From the NCBI GenBank assembly GCA_963969395.1, contig OZ017804.1:20956001-21020000 (forward strand): a stretch of 64,000 nucleotides of DNA, written 5' to 3'. Both the position numbers and the translations under genes were made by a program. Position 1 is the first letter of the stretch, and every line of letters begins with the position of its first letter. The notes beneath the pieces are model-generated. The model worked only from the letters and a program-made list of their open reading frames with translations, searched no databases and was not told the DNA's origin. Positions 35,716 through 47,800 of the stretch are shown here, in pieces. The stretch comes from Pseudoscleropodium purum (Eukaryota; Streptophyta; Bryopsida; Hypnales; Brachytheciaceae).

Positions 35716-37446
35716 CTTAAGCTTTGAGAAAAACTGTGCTTGATCATGCGCTTGCACTATTTGGTAAAAGTTATTTGAGAAGTAATGTTATAATTCCGGA
35801 GCATACACCCCACACGCCTAATTCCATCCCACCTGTAATGCAGAAGAGCTAGCTAGTGCAACTAACTAGCTAACCCCAGTCCCTGTGATCATGAAGCTAC
35901 TGCGTGTCCTCCTCGATGCTCATGAGAGCTCTTCATTTCGTTTCACAAACTTCCTGGACTGTCGATCCAGAGGGTGGGTTCGACTACTCCGCAGTTTGAA
36001 GACTGGAAAACTGTATCCCAAACTGTTGAATGTTCCTGTAACAGAAAGTGGAAGACGATGGAGAGTTGGAGACGTTGAGAAAACAGATTGATGGTACTGT
36101 GGTTCGTCTCGCTCTGGATCGTTCACGCGGTTGCATCTAGGTCGACAATAATGAGGACATGAAGGACGACACTCAATTGCAAAGACTGATAGAGCTAGCT
36201 AGGGGAAGAACAAAACGGGTGAGCGGGATCCACTCAAAGCTAATAAAGAACATTTCATCAAGTGGTAATGAACTACAGTCGGTCCCGTTGGCGGAGAGAG
36301 AGAGAGAGAGACAACGAGAGAATGGGTGAGGTGCATGTGCTCCCGGAAACTACTGTGAGATGTGCTTCGGAAGGGGAGTTCAGTTTGCGGTGCAAGCAGC
36401 CAAGCAGTGCTTCCACTTTCCGGGATTGCAGGACTCGGAGTATACATGACCTGAGAAGAAGAAGAAGAAGAAAAAACAACGAAACTAGAAATTTTAAAAA
36501 ACTAAATTAAGCTCGATGAAAACACTAGAGCTTCTATAAAGTTATGAAGAAAACACAACGAGTTTTACCTTTAGCAAAACTGAAAACTCCGTCTCCTTCA
36601 AGGTTGGACTGAAGATGAGTAGGCGACGTTATCTTCGATTTCATCACTACTTACTGCAGAGCAGGCATTGATGTGTGCGAATGAAGAAGACGACGTAGGA
36701 GTCAGAACATCAGTGGACTTCCTTGCCCTCCTTCTGACATTGAAATCGCAGCTCCATTGTCACTTGTTTTAATAAGAAAGAAATGACTTTTTTAACACTC
36801 CTTCTAGCATTGAAATTTCAGTTTCAATCCCTTTTGTCCAGCCTCTCACTGTTGGGCTTGGCTGCTGTGGAAGTAAGCTTACTTCTTGCTTTGCAATGGA
36901 TACCCAATTGTTTAAAAAAATATATAAAAATATAAAAAATTCAGTTCATTGTCGTCTGATTGAAAAGAAATGAATGAAAAAACTCAAGTGGAGAGTCTGT
37001 GAGATTGAATAATAAGTTAGTCGGAAATAATAATTAGTTGCAACCTACTTGCACGTGTGCAGGGGATTATTCTATTTGCATCTAGGCTCTCCCTCTCTTG
37101 GTTTGGAAAGTCTGGACTCTGGACCTCTTCCTTCACGTCCACCGATTCTTCCGGTTCCGTGTCATGGTTTGTTTTCTCTGTGTAATAAAGTGTCAGTGAG
37201 TGCTCTTGTTTCAAAGAAAGAAAAACAAACTGAAATTGAGGAGGTGGAGGGCTCCTTCTTCTTCTTTTTCTTGTGCTTTGGTTGAACTTTGAAGTGGTGG
37301 TAAGAAGAAAATTAGTGGAAGGATTTTAAGATAGCAGCGGCATCGAAGTTAATATCAAGAATTTAGGGGAATAAAGAGTTTGTTTTTTTAAGTGTGCATA
37401 GTACTTAGATGCACCTAAATGGGATTGGATATGGAATTTTCAAAAC
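35716..37446. promoter_or_regulatory. Upstream region of the receptor kinase
   Basis: Higher GC than the adjacent repeats, with a GA tract at 36295-36311 and a GAA tract at about 36450-36475. These are common in plant promoters and 5' leaders. No TATA box or start site can be fixed. Open frames here overlap on both strands and show no known domain. Confidence 0.4.
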
Positions 37447-37450
37447 TTAA

Positions 37451-38398
37451 CCCCCTAAAGGTTTTTGAATATGTTTTCACCAAAAATACTCTAAAATTGT
37501 CATTTTCAGTGCAAGTACCCAATTTTTGAAAAAAAAACATTTTTGGACACAAGTAATTATAGGATCTTGTAGTAAAATATTTTGAGAAGATGTGGTAAAA
37601 ATTTCAGAAATTTTCACCATGTCGATTGCAAGATATTAGCGTTTGCACTCACAAAAATCCTTTTTCTTTCCTTGCAAAAATCCGGGCAGCTGCACTTCAC
37701 TAGGTCACATTTGCATGAAAAAATGTCCAAAATAGTGGTTACTCTTTAAATTCATTCTTCAAAACAAGTTGGCTACATGCTTGAAAATGTTTAGATCATT
37801 TGGATTTGTACAACATACAGGAAAAAAATAGTAAGTAGAATGAAGTAGAAAATGATTCAAAGAACTAAGTTGTTAATAATTTCTTTATGAAATTGAAAAA
37901 TTCCAATCCCAATGGTTGAAATGTGGTAATAAACAATGTACACCTAAATTTTATTTATTTTTTCAAAAATATTTAAAATTGAGTAAAATAAAAGGCTTCA
38001 AAGTTTATTTCAAAGTAGAGATTCCATAACTATCCACAAACTACCACAAACTAAAATTCCTCATAACTTTTGATTCATCCATCCAAATGGAATGATTCAA
38101 AGATTTCCATACAGATATAAATCTAAAGAATCAATTTCAATTTTTAATTTTTGAAAAAAATGATTTTTGAAGAAGTTTTTTTTACTACCTAGGCTACCCG
38201 CTAAATGTTGAAAATCACATTTCATACAATAACTTTTTAGCCATGTAGTCAAAAGTTACAAAAAATTATTGGGCCTTACAAATACTCCTTGGGAAAATGT
38301 TGTGTGAAAATTTCAAAAAATTAAAATAAAAACTCCATTTGTGGTGAATTGCCCAAAATCACTATGTTGCCAAAAAATGGGGTTCAAGGCTTTAGGGG
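37451..38398. mobile_element. TTAA-flanked MITE with piggyBac-like ends, 948 bp
   Basis: TTAA lies at both borders (37447-37450 and 38399-38402). The ends are inverted: CCCCCTAAAGGTTTTTGAA on the left and, in reverse, CCCCTAAAGCCTTGAACCCC on the right. TTAA duplication and CCC-TA-AAG ends fit the piggyBac superfamily. There is no transposase. A partial relative lies at 19140-19505. Confidence 0.7.
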
Positions 38399-38402
38399 TT
38401 AA

Positions 38403-39699
38403 AATAGGAGACAATGGGATTTAACAAGAGTTTTTTGATAGAGTTAGAGTAGCATTTTGGAAAGCTTCTTTTAGAGTGAGGTCAAAGAAAGATCTAGGGG
38501 TAAAGAGGACATTTAGAGAAAATTTGACATGCTTTGGGTTTTTCATCCATGAATTGTGGTAAGTAAGTAAGGTAGGAAGGTAAAGCTTTTTCCATTGGTT
38601 TGTTTAGTGGAGGTTTCATTGTGTTTTCTCTAATTTGTTGATTTTTGCTTCCTATCCCCTGTTGTTGGTTGCCTTTTGTATTATAATAAAAATTGTTCTT
38701 TTTGTGACCCAAAAAATAAAAATAGGATACACTCTTTGTAATGCTAAGCCCAACATTGGATTCAACATTCTTATTATTCTAATGTAGGCAAAGAGCTTGT
38801 TTGTTTACAAAGGCACAACAAAGTCAACAACAAGAAGGTGGGTTCACAAGATAAGAGTCCACAAGGACCCCTCAAGTCATTCCTTTCCTTTGAAGGGTGG
38901 AATCAAATCCTGCTTTGGCGTCTTAAAGAATGAAGGTCTTGTACAACCCAATCACTTCAAAGTACAAAACTACCACCTACCTGGCTCTATCACCTTTTTC
39001 TACTATAAAAAAAAACTTGCAAATTGTTCAATCTATTTTTCCCATAAATCACTACAATTACAACCAAATGACCTCATTAGGGCCAAATGATTTAGGGGAA
39101 GTCAGTAATTATAGTTCTTGCCACTGTTTCCTTATCTACTCACATCGTCATCTGAGTGTCAACCATACTTGACTTCAAAATAAGCTTAAATAAGTAATGG
39201 AACACTTTTTTCTTTTTCTTCTTTTCTTTTTGAAACACAGGGACATACAATTTCCATGTTATTAGGATTAAGTTTACTTTCAGTTGTCTGCACTTCTGAT
39301 TGCTACAACAATTGCAGGAAAATCACTGTGAAAAAATAATCTCATGTGATGCGGCATGAACTGAATGAGTGGACTGAATTTTTTTATTTTTTTATTGAAA
39401 CACATGGACAAATTCCATTGAAAAGGAAGAGTGACTGATTTTCAGGCAATCAGTTTCTTAAAAAAAAACAGGAATGGAAAAAGTAAGGAAACGAAAATTT
39501 TAATTTTAATTTAATTTTAATTTAAACCGAAACTGCACTGCTGTAGTGAGGAAAAGTGTGGAATAGGTATATGCTACTACCAGAAACTATTAAAAGAATG
39601 AATGGGCCACTCAGGGGGAGCGTCTGATTGGCCTGAAAACAAATGTGTGCCAGCCACGACGTCACATTCTCAACCGACTTAAGAGAGGAGTTGGTGCTT
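38403..39699. other. Intergenic DNA, no gene recognised
   Basis: An open frame at 38797-39090 has no recognisable domain. Poly-A/T-rich tracts and a TTTAATTTTAATTTAATTTT run near 39500 are simple sequence. Confidence 0.4.
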
Positions 39700-42290
39700 G
39701 TAGAAAACCATGAAATTTTTCATTTGCCACACATGATAAAATTTGAAAATTCTGAATTCATATTTCAATCAGAGACCAAAATTTTGCTTGGGAACATGAT
39801 GAAATATGAAATTTAAGTGGCACAAAATAGGGGGCAATTTTTGACATTTGCCTTTTGGCAGGGCAATAGAGGGGTCAGCCTTCCTTGGCCATGCAAGTTG
39901 GAACTAAGGTAACCCACTCATCACAAGAGGAAAAAGAATTTTTTTATTTTTTATTTATTTTACTTTTTTACTTTTTTAAACAAATGAAAATCCATTGTAA
40001 ATTTTTTTGGATTTTTCCATATCACTGATGCCACGATCAATGGGATGGGGTGAATGGACAAACGGACGGTGACTTCCGTCCTCACTCACTCATTTCTGAT
40101 TTTATTCCCGCTTGAAGAAAATGTAGGAACTTTTTATTTGCTACACATGATAAAATTTGGAAAATTTGGAATTCATATTTGCAATTAGAGGCCCTCAAAT
40201 TAGATAGTTGTGAGAGGTGTAGAAAGATCAACTAATCAAGCAAAAAAATGAAGGAGGGGCTTTTTTTTCACATGTACCCTTGGAACGACATTGGCATGAC
40301 AAGCAAGGAGGGTCTGTTCACCCCAGCCACACTTTTCTAAAATGTTAAAAGAAACTTTAAAAAAAACAAAAAACCACTAGGCTAAAGGTCATTTACTATA
40401 TTATTATATTTGCAATAATTTCATGTAGAATGACCCACCAATGTTCAGGAAAAAATATTAGTTAGTTCCTCATTAACTTATAGAATTGGAAAAAAAAAAG
40501 ACAATTGCAATTTGAAAACATCAGAAAATAAATAGGTGGTAAGATATTAAAATTTTCTACTTTGAGTGGAAAATAGAAAAAACACCTAACTCAGTACTTG
40601 AAAAAATGGCTCTAAGGTAAACAATCCATAATTGCCCATTTAAGAGTTGGAACTGATTTTTGAGGAGGTGAAACTTCTTGAAATGTTTTTCAGTAAATTA
40701 TCCTAGAAAGACAAGTGAAATTGGCATCTAGTCCAAGTTGTTTCATAAATTTTGGAACTTTCTGGAATTAGTTATGGATTTTTGAAGTTCTAATGCAGTA
40801 AACTCTGAAATCGTCCACCTCCTGGAATGTAAAGTATTTGTACATTGCTAATACAATGAAAAAGCAACATGTACAAATAGTGTATGTTTCAAGAGATGGG
40901 CGATTTTAGAGCCTAGGCGTTGTACGGACCTCTTACCTTGTATAGGAATTAACCCATAAACGACATTGTAGACATTTTATGTCTAATGAATGATAGAGAA
41001 TCCTTCTACGAAGTACAAAAGTACAACTATTCATCATCAAAATTTTGATGTGAAATGGAGAGGTCTTCCAATGAATGCTTTTAACTTCCAATAAATGCTT
41101 TTGAATTTTTATTTTTTTAAGCCCATGATTCCCATAGTATCCAAAGGGATGATTTCCACGATCCCTAATCCATCCTTCAAGGGTTGAAAAAAATAACTCA
41201 AAAAATCTCAGAAAATCTTCCCAAAGGCGAACTTGAATTCAAGATTTTCTATAGTAAAAGGTCTCCCCCAATTCATGGGAAGCAAAGAATTGCATGGGCA
41301 CCAAATGTTACGGGTGGGCTCAAAAGAATTCAAAAATAAATTAAAAAATGAGGGAATTTTTGGATATTTGCAAAGTTGAATCAGGAGTCCCCATTTCTGT
41401 CAGCAATTGGGTCCAGTGAGCGTGTTGGCCACGCCAGGCATAGCCGGGAAGCAAGGCTTGAAAATCCACGTGTCAGTCAATGGCACTGTTTCCCACTCTA
41501 AAGAAGTCAAAGTCGGTGGGAAGGGCTAATATAAGTTTAAGTTATATTATTATGTAATCTCATCTAGAGTTGAAATGTTTTGAAATTATTTTGACAATAT
41601 TGGCCCATTGTGGGAGCCATCCCCAAAGTAGGGAGATTATAGTCGGCTATTGGAATCTTTACAGAAATGGTATGGTGGAAGGAAGGATTTGGAAGAATTT
41701 ATTATTTACCACAGACATTAAAAAATGGAATCTTTGAATTTATATTTGGAATCAAGAATCATCTCAAGCTAGGTAGGAGAAGGAGAAGAAAATATGGTAC
41801 AATATAAAACTAAATTATACAAAATAGTAGGCAAGTTTTTTTATTTTATCTTATATGGATGTTGTACAATTTTGGTAGTACTAATTTACACAACTTTGTG
41901 CTATAAGGATATTTGGCGGAATTGCAACTGCAAGAGGGTACATGCATTTTGTTCCTAGTCTTAATAAATTTCTATATGTGGCACTCCTTTCCTTCTCCTT
42001 ATTATTGAGTTTAGTGATTTAATTACAAAGTTATAATTGGGCTTTTAGTTGCATAAACCACAAGATACTAACCTTGTCCCATGAAGTGGACCATATGGGT
42101 TGACTTTATCCTGGAAAAAATATAGAATTTTTTCTATACACATGATAAGATTTGAAATTTTTGAATTCATGTTTGCAATTAGAAGCCCAAAAATAGTTAG
42201 GATAGGTGAAGAACATATCATTAACACAACATAAAACAGAGGGCTTTTTTTACAATTACCTTACATTCACCCTGCATGGCCTACTTTGTG
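39700..42290 (+). repeat. Cluster of dispersed repeat family B copies
   Basis: At least four copies occur: about 39715-39900, 40120-40330, 41690-41850 and 42115-42290. Shared blocks are ACACATGATAARATTTG, GAATTCATRTTTGCAATTAG and a run ending near ACAACATAAAAC or CACAAAATAGGGGGC. An inverted copy lies at 5930-6170. Element type unknown; they could be LTR or MITE fragments. Confidence 0.6.
40680..40930 (+). repeat. Dispersed repeat family C, copy 1
   Basis: It aligns with 44945-45200: CAGTAAATT, CAAGTTGTTTCAT, GGAATTAGTTATG, TTTTTGAAGTT, CTTGAAATGTA-like blocks in the same order. No coding content. Confidence 0.6.
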
Positions 42291-42320
42291 AGATGGGTTT
42301 AGCTTTTTGTGTATATTTAA

Positions 42321-42910
42321 TACCTAAATGCCCAAGGCCTTTTCCGAGCTTTTAGGAAAATTGCTCTAAATTGAATGAAAAGTCAATATTAATAAGTTGT
42401 ATCAATTCTTTTTGAATTGTAACCTTACAAATTCAAACAAGACATGTTAAAGACTACATAGAAAAAGAAAACACAACAATATCACTTACAGATTGAAAGA
42501 CTATAATGTTTGATCATGAAGGTGTTAAAATTGCAAAAATGATTTGAAGTCTTTCAATCCTCTTTTCACATGTCAAATCTAAAAAGTTGGTCATTAATAA
42601 AATTAGAGGTTAAAGGCCTAATATGAACAACACCAATCAAGTTACAGCTTCTCAAAATCTACTCTACAATTTTTTTAAATGAATTTCTAATGCGATTTTT
42701 CTTCTAAGATTGCAATGGACATCCTTGCACATAATTTTGAATAGAATAGTCATAATCAATCATTTTCAAAATCGGATTTTTGATGCTAAAACTAGACTTC
42801 ATGAAGAATTTTTTTTAAATATAAACTACTCAAAATAACAACTTGGTTAAGTTTTATTTAACTTCAAAGTTTTTTCAACACTAAAATTTGATGCCTTGGG
42901 CATTTAGAGA
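42321..42910. mobile_element. TTAA-flanked MITE, 590 bp
   Basis: TTAA lies at both borders (42317-42320 and 42911-42914). Inverted ends are TACCTAAATGCCCAAGGC and TCTCTAAATGCCCAAGGC, 16 of 18 identical. A similar right end (CTTGGGCATTTAGGA before TTTAAA) is seen at about 16854-16874. This is another piggyBac-like, non-autonomous element. Confidence 0.7.
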
Positions 42911-42914
42911 TTAA

Positions 42915-44660
42915 GCCCTCCACAAACTTGAAAAAGCCTTTGAAAATTGGTTGTCACTCCTCTTATGGAATGTGGTGTGCATCCATATATAGTGGCCCCC
43001 TACGATGTTGTTGCTTTTATTATTGGTGTTTCATGCAAGGGTACTTCATTAATTTATCCTTTTTGTCAAATTGCAAAATTAATGTCAATACATACTTTGT
43101 TTTTGGAAAAACTAATTTAGTAATACAATGACATATCATCTTGTATGAACTTCAAAACAAGGTAACTTGGTAAACTAACTAGCATATAGGTTGTATTTAA
43201 GCTTTTCTTAATCCTAAAAAGTTGAAATTTATACCTGACTTTTTCTATTTTTTTTTGTAAATGTACCTTTAGTGGGTTTTAAATTTTTATTTAAGAAAAA
43301 TAGACTAGAAATTATTCTTCTTTGTTAGAAGCACCAATGGTTGTCTTTGAGATTTTTTTGAGTTTTACCTTCTCTTTTCCATTAATTCCCATATTCAATT
43401 GGTTTTTTATGTAACGAGTTCAATTTCTTTTTCTATTTTTCTATTCTAAATGAAAAATTTATAGATTTTCCAATGGATTTTTTTTATGTTTTCAAATTGC
43501 AACTAGTTTCTTTCCCAATTCTACCACAATAACAATGAACTAACCAACAATTCTTTCCAAACATTGGCATTGTTATTTGAAAATATTGTAACATGTTTGA
43601 TGTGTTTTTTGACTCAATTATGTTTTGTGTTTTTATAACATTAACCCTTCAAGGAATTTTTTGTTATTTGGAGGGCAATCCAAGTAAACTACCACAATGA
43701 TTTTAGACTGGGTAAGCATGAGAACTAGATTTGCATGCAAGTGAGAGAATTGCATTCAATAAACAATTCCACTTTCAACTCAAAGGTTCTTGCTCGGGCA
43801 CCCTCAACAAACAACCATTCCAACCTACTATCAAGAGTACTAACCTTTCAACTATCAAAACTTCACACAAGGAAAAACTACATTCAATGCTTGCAAAGAA
43901 GATGAGAGCAATGCTATAGTTTTTGAAAGGAGGTGCTCATGACAACTCCCACAATTTCCATTATTCTCTTGATAGAAGGTCTCAAGGGGCACAAAATGTC
44001 CTTTACGGCTTGAAACCATTGCAACACCTTGTAGCATTCAAACCAATATCTTGACAAAACTTGAATGACTCATTTGAATGACTAGTCAATGTTCACATAA
44101 GGAAGTTTACTCTAAAAGCAACCATCTTCTTCAAATCAACCCTATAACTAGTTCTAGAATGAATATGACCTGGTTCTAAAATCAACTTCTTTAGCCATTG
44201 AGTGTATCAAGAATAAGTATTATTTGTGGATCATTCTCTTTGGCTTCCCAATATCTTTTTATAAGCTGCAAGGGAACAAATTTTGAAAGACCTTTGGTCA
44301 CAAATAAGTGCATATGATAAAAATCTTTGAAAATTCATGGATAATTCAATAATACTTCAAAAAATGTGAAATTGCTTGTGTTACATGCCGCATCTATTTC
44401 TCTTTGTTTGGAAAATGAGCTTGAAAATCTTCTTTTCCACTGAAACCCATGAAAATGGCGGACCAGCCCTTCCCTTACCCTAATCAGTTTCATTTGACAA
44501 GTCTGCACATGGGCTGTCGGTAATTTCACAAAATACGGGTTCCCATTCCTTGTTGGTAATCACGTCTTCCATGCCACATGATTTCCAATCAAATGACTCG
44601 ACCTTGTTAACACAGCACTGACGTTTGTTTGTTTTTGTTTGAATTCTTAATTGGTAAAAA
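42915..44660. other. Intergenic DNA, no gene recognised
   Basis: Short frames at 42928-43131 and 43731-43919 show no known domain. AT-rich. Confidence 0.4.
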
Positions 44661-44826
44661 TCAACACTGTTTTTTAATTTTTAATTTTTAATTTAACCAA
44701 ATGGACATAAAAATCAACACTGTTTTTGTTTTTTTAATTTTTAATTTAACCAAATGGACATAAAAATCAACACTGTTTTTATTTTATTTATTTTTAATTT
44801 AACCAAATGGACATAAAAATCAACAC
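44661..44826 (+). repeat. 53-bp tandem repeat, three units plus a partial
   Basis: The word TCAACACT starts at 44661, 44714, 44767 and 44820, exactly 53 bp apart. Each unit has a T-rich and TTAATTT part, then TTTAACCAAATGGACATAAA. It is a young minisatellite. Confidence 0.9.
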
Positions 44827-44944
44827 TTTGATTGGCTGCTTATCTGTCATTCCTTTGCTCACATAAGGTACCAGTAGTCTGCTCTTAAAGCGACCATCTA
44901 AGAGCCAACTGCATTTGGGCGAAGCTAATCTCCTTAAAAAAATT

Positions 44945-45200
44945 CAGTAAATTTCCATACGAAGAAAAATGGATTTAGCATCTAACCCAAGTTGTTTCAT
45001 GTTTTTTGAACCTTTGTGGAATTAGTTATGAATTTTTGAAGTTGAAATGCAATGGGCACTAAAAGCGCCTACTTCTTGAAATGTACACTATTAATACATT
45101 GAAGAAAGAAAAACAAACCTCATTAGAAGAGTTTTGGGGGGTCTAGAAGCCTGTTTCGAGCCTATTCCCCTATAGCTCTTCCCTGTAGCGAGGAGAACGG
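44945..45200 (+). repeat. Dispersed repeat family C, copy 2
   Basis: It aligns with 40680-40930 in the same orientation. The right edge is followed by TAGAAGCCTGTTTCGAGCC, matching the TAGAGCCTAGGC region of copy 1. Confidence 0.6.
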
Positions 45201-46399
45201 CCTGCTGTTAGAATTTTCTTTTTCATAAAAATTAAAAAATTAAAAAAATTTAGTCTCCAAATGCAAAAAAAAAAATTTTTTTTAAATTTAAAAAAAATTT
45301 GGGTCAATGACACGGAAAGGTCTCAGCCATGTCAAACCACTGCGCCGAACTTGTTCTTTGCATTCGCAAGCTATGATAACTTACATGCATCCAGAGGCCC
45401 CAAAAATCTTCTAATGATGTATCACTATAGCTTGTGGAGCATGATCGGGCACTTTAAGAGGAGACTAAATTTAGTGATGTATTAAAAAAACAAAGCAAAA
45501 CAAAGGATTATTTCACTAAAGTTTTGGTGCAGTAGAATGTTTGGATTTTAGAGCCAATCATCGGACTTAAGATGAACAAGTAGTGAATCCCAAATATTAC
45601 TACCCAAATAAATATGTATTGTTTTTGTACGTTGCTTTTCATACGATCTTTTGTGCAATCCTTTATTTGATTATTATATATAAAATCCCTATGTGATAAT
45701 TTGAGAATGTTGCTACTTTTAAATATCAAAACATTACAAGTATATATTATATATTAGTCTTAAAAAATGAATTCTTGAAAAGGATAGGTCCTAACATGCC
45801 ACTGTTGCATTTTACAAATGGTTCACTTCCATTTGTTTACATCAAATTTAAACTTTTGAACTATTGCACACCATTACTATATTTCTCTCCACTATTAGAA
45901 ATATAGTCCTAGTAGACTTGACACTAAGACCTAATCCATATCAAGTTCATCATTTTATGACAAATTTGACTTGGGGTAGGTATTATTATTGAGTCTATTG
46001 TAAGTTTCTACTAGTATCCTATGGATAGAAATAATAAACTTTTCATGTACACAATCCATTCTATAAAAATACTTTTCTCTTCTTTTATTTTACAATGGAA
46101 TAAAACATTTACTTGCTTGAGAATAATAATAAATTTTTTAAGAGAGAATAATAATTCCCTCAAGATTGGATCACTAGACCATAATAAAGCTTTATTACAA
46201 ATCTTCTTTCAAATAAAGGCACCATAACCAAACCTATAAAATCTTGTTTGGATAAATCTTTTTTTAAGTAATGTTATTATTTCAAGTTTTTACAAAAGTT
46301 ATTGTCTTATACTACATATACTATAGCTTATAGTGGTTTAGAAATAGTTAGCCACGAATGAAGTATGTGGGTAGAAATATATAAATATAAGGTTCTATT
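45201..46399. other. AT-rich intergenic DNA, no gene recognised
   Basis: No recognisable domain in any frame and no repeat partner identified. Confidence 0.4.
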
Positions 46400-47800
46400 G
46401 TCTTCACCTTTTTAGAAAAAGACCCATCGCCAAGGTACTTTGCTAAATATGATTCTATTTTTGAACTAATAGGAATATTTTTCATTTCTACTTGATAATC
46501 TTGAAAGTTATCCAAAGGCCACTCGTAGGCCTCAATGTCCTTTCATAGTTAAAAAACAAACCATTTTAATATTGTATCTAATATTCAAGAGCAATATTCT
46601 TTATTGAAGAAATAATTAAAGTTGAAAAGTTTAATTCAATAGATGCCTATAAATCTTTTTTTTTTTTTTAAATATAATATTTAAAAAAAATTGGCATCCA
46701 TTTTTAGAATTTTTGGCCAACCATCGAATTTGAATACAATATGCGTGGGCAGCATTGTACAAAAAGAACCAACAATTATTTATATATAGATGGTTTAGAT
46801 CTATTTTCTCATAGCTAAATTGTATCATGGCCTCATTAGGATTGGAACCTATATATTGAATATTAGTTTAGGCGATTTTTGGAGTAACCTTATCGTTTTC
46901 TTGTATTGAATAATATAGGGTTCACTTTGCAACCATTGGGGCCATTTGAAGTTGTATCTATAATGATGAAATGAAGCCATGACAAAAATGACATAGTAAT
47001 TTTAAAGCCTCGATGAAAATAGTGGAATGATGGCAAAATTAATAAAAATTTCAAATTCACATGACTAAAGTTGAAGCCTATATAGAATTAATGGGAATCA
47101 ATGCTTTGTCAGTTGAAAGAGTCAAAATTTTTTTGGTAGGAGACAATGAGAATCTTTAGGGTTCAATTAATTTCCTAAACAAAGGCCAAGAAAAAATAGG
47201 AATGAAAAAAAAAGAGTTGAAAGGTTTTTTAGGCAACCAATGGGACTTTAAAAAATGAGTAGAATATACGGTTTATTTTGCAATTATGGGGGCTAGGTCT
47301 TTACGGTTTATGATTAAAGGTTCATAATTGGAGGTTTGTGATGTTCACTAAAGTTAATACTGTCAACCATTCTATTAGAATTCTAATATTTGTATAAAAT
47401 TTTTTATCAACAAAGTTTCAAAGCAAATAGCATAGGCCCAAACCTTCATCAGGGTATCATTGGTGGTAAAGAGAACAATTGAGCCCAAGTGTACTTTAAA
47501 AAAAATTACTATATCAAGACAAGGAGTAATTGAAGTAGATTAATTCATAATGAAGCCATAATGATAAATTTTTTAAGATATGTACCAAATTAATTTGCCC
47601 CATGAATGAAGGAACAAAATTTGTTTAATTGTAAAATCAAATCCCTTAGGAATAATGAACATAGAGGTTTCACAACAGGAGATTTGATGATCACATAATT
47701 TCTCATTCATCCAAACTAATGCTTGACTTCTTAAAAACCACAATTTTTGTATGATAAATTTGATGAAATAGAGGTAAATTATATATATATATACACACAC
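46400..47800 (-). pseudogene. Possible decayed coding sequence of unknown family
   Basis: Read right to left, several protein-like stretches follow one another with frame breaks. A 75-residue frame at 47573-47800 contains SQALVWMNEKLCDHQISC. KVWAYAICFETLLIK lies near 47410-47450. YNFKWPQWL lies near 46930. A 65-residue frame (46631-46828) contains NAAHAYCIQIRWLAKNSK. SKIESYLAKYLGDGSFSKK lies near 46410-46465. Residue composition is more protein-like than in the surroundings. I do not recognise the family; it may be a transposon or a dead host gene. Confidence 0.3.

Noticed and set aside
36199..36510. Open frames near the GA and GAA tracts
   Set aside because: Simple-sequence runs (Ser/Leu or Arg runs) drive them. 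They look like promoter or leader DNA.
38797..39172. Two overlapping frames as a possible small gene
   Set aside because: They overlap in different frames, show no known domain and lie in repeat-rich DNA.
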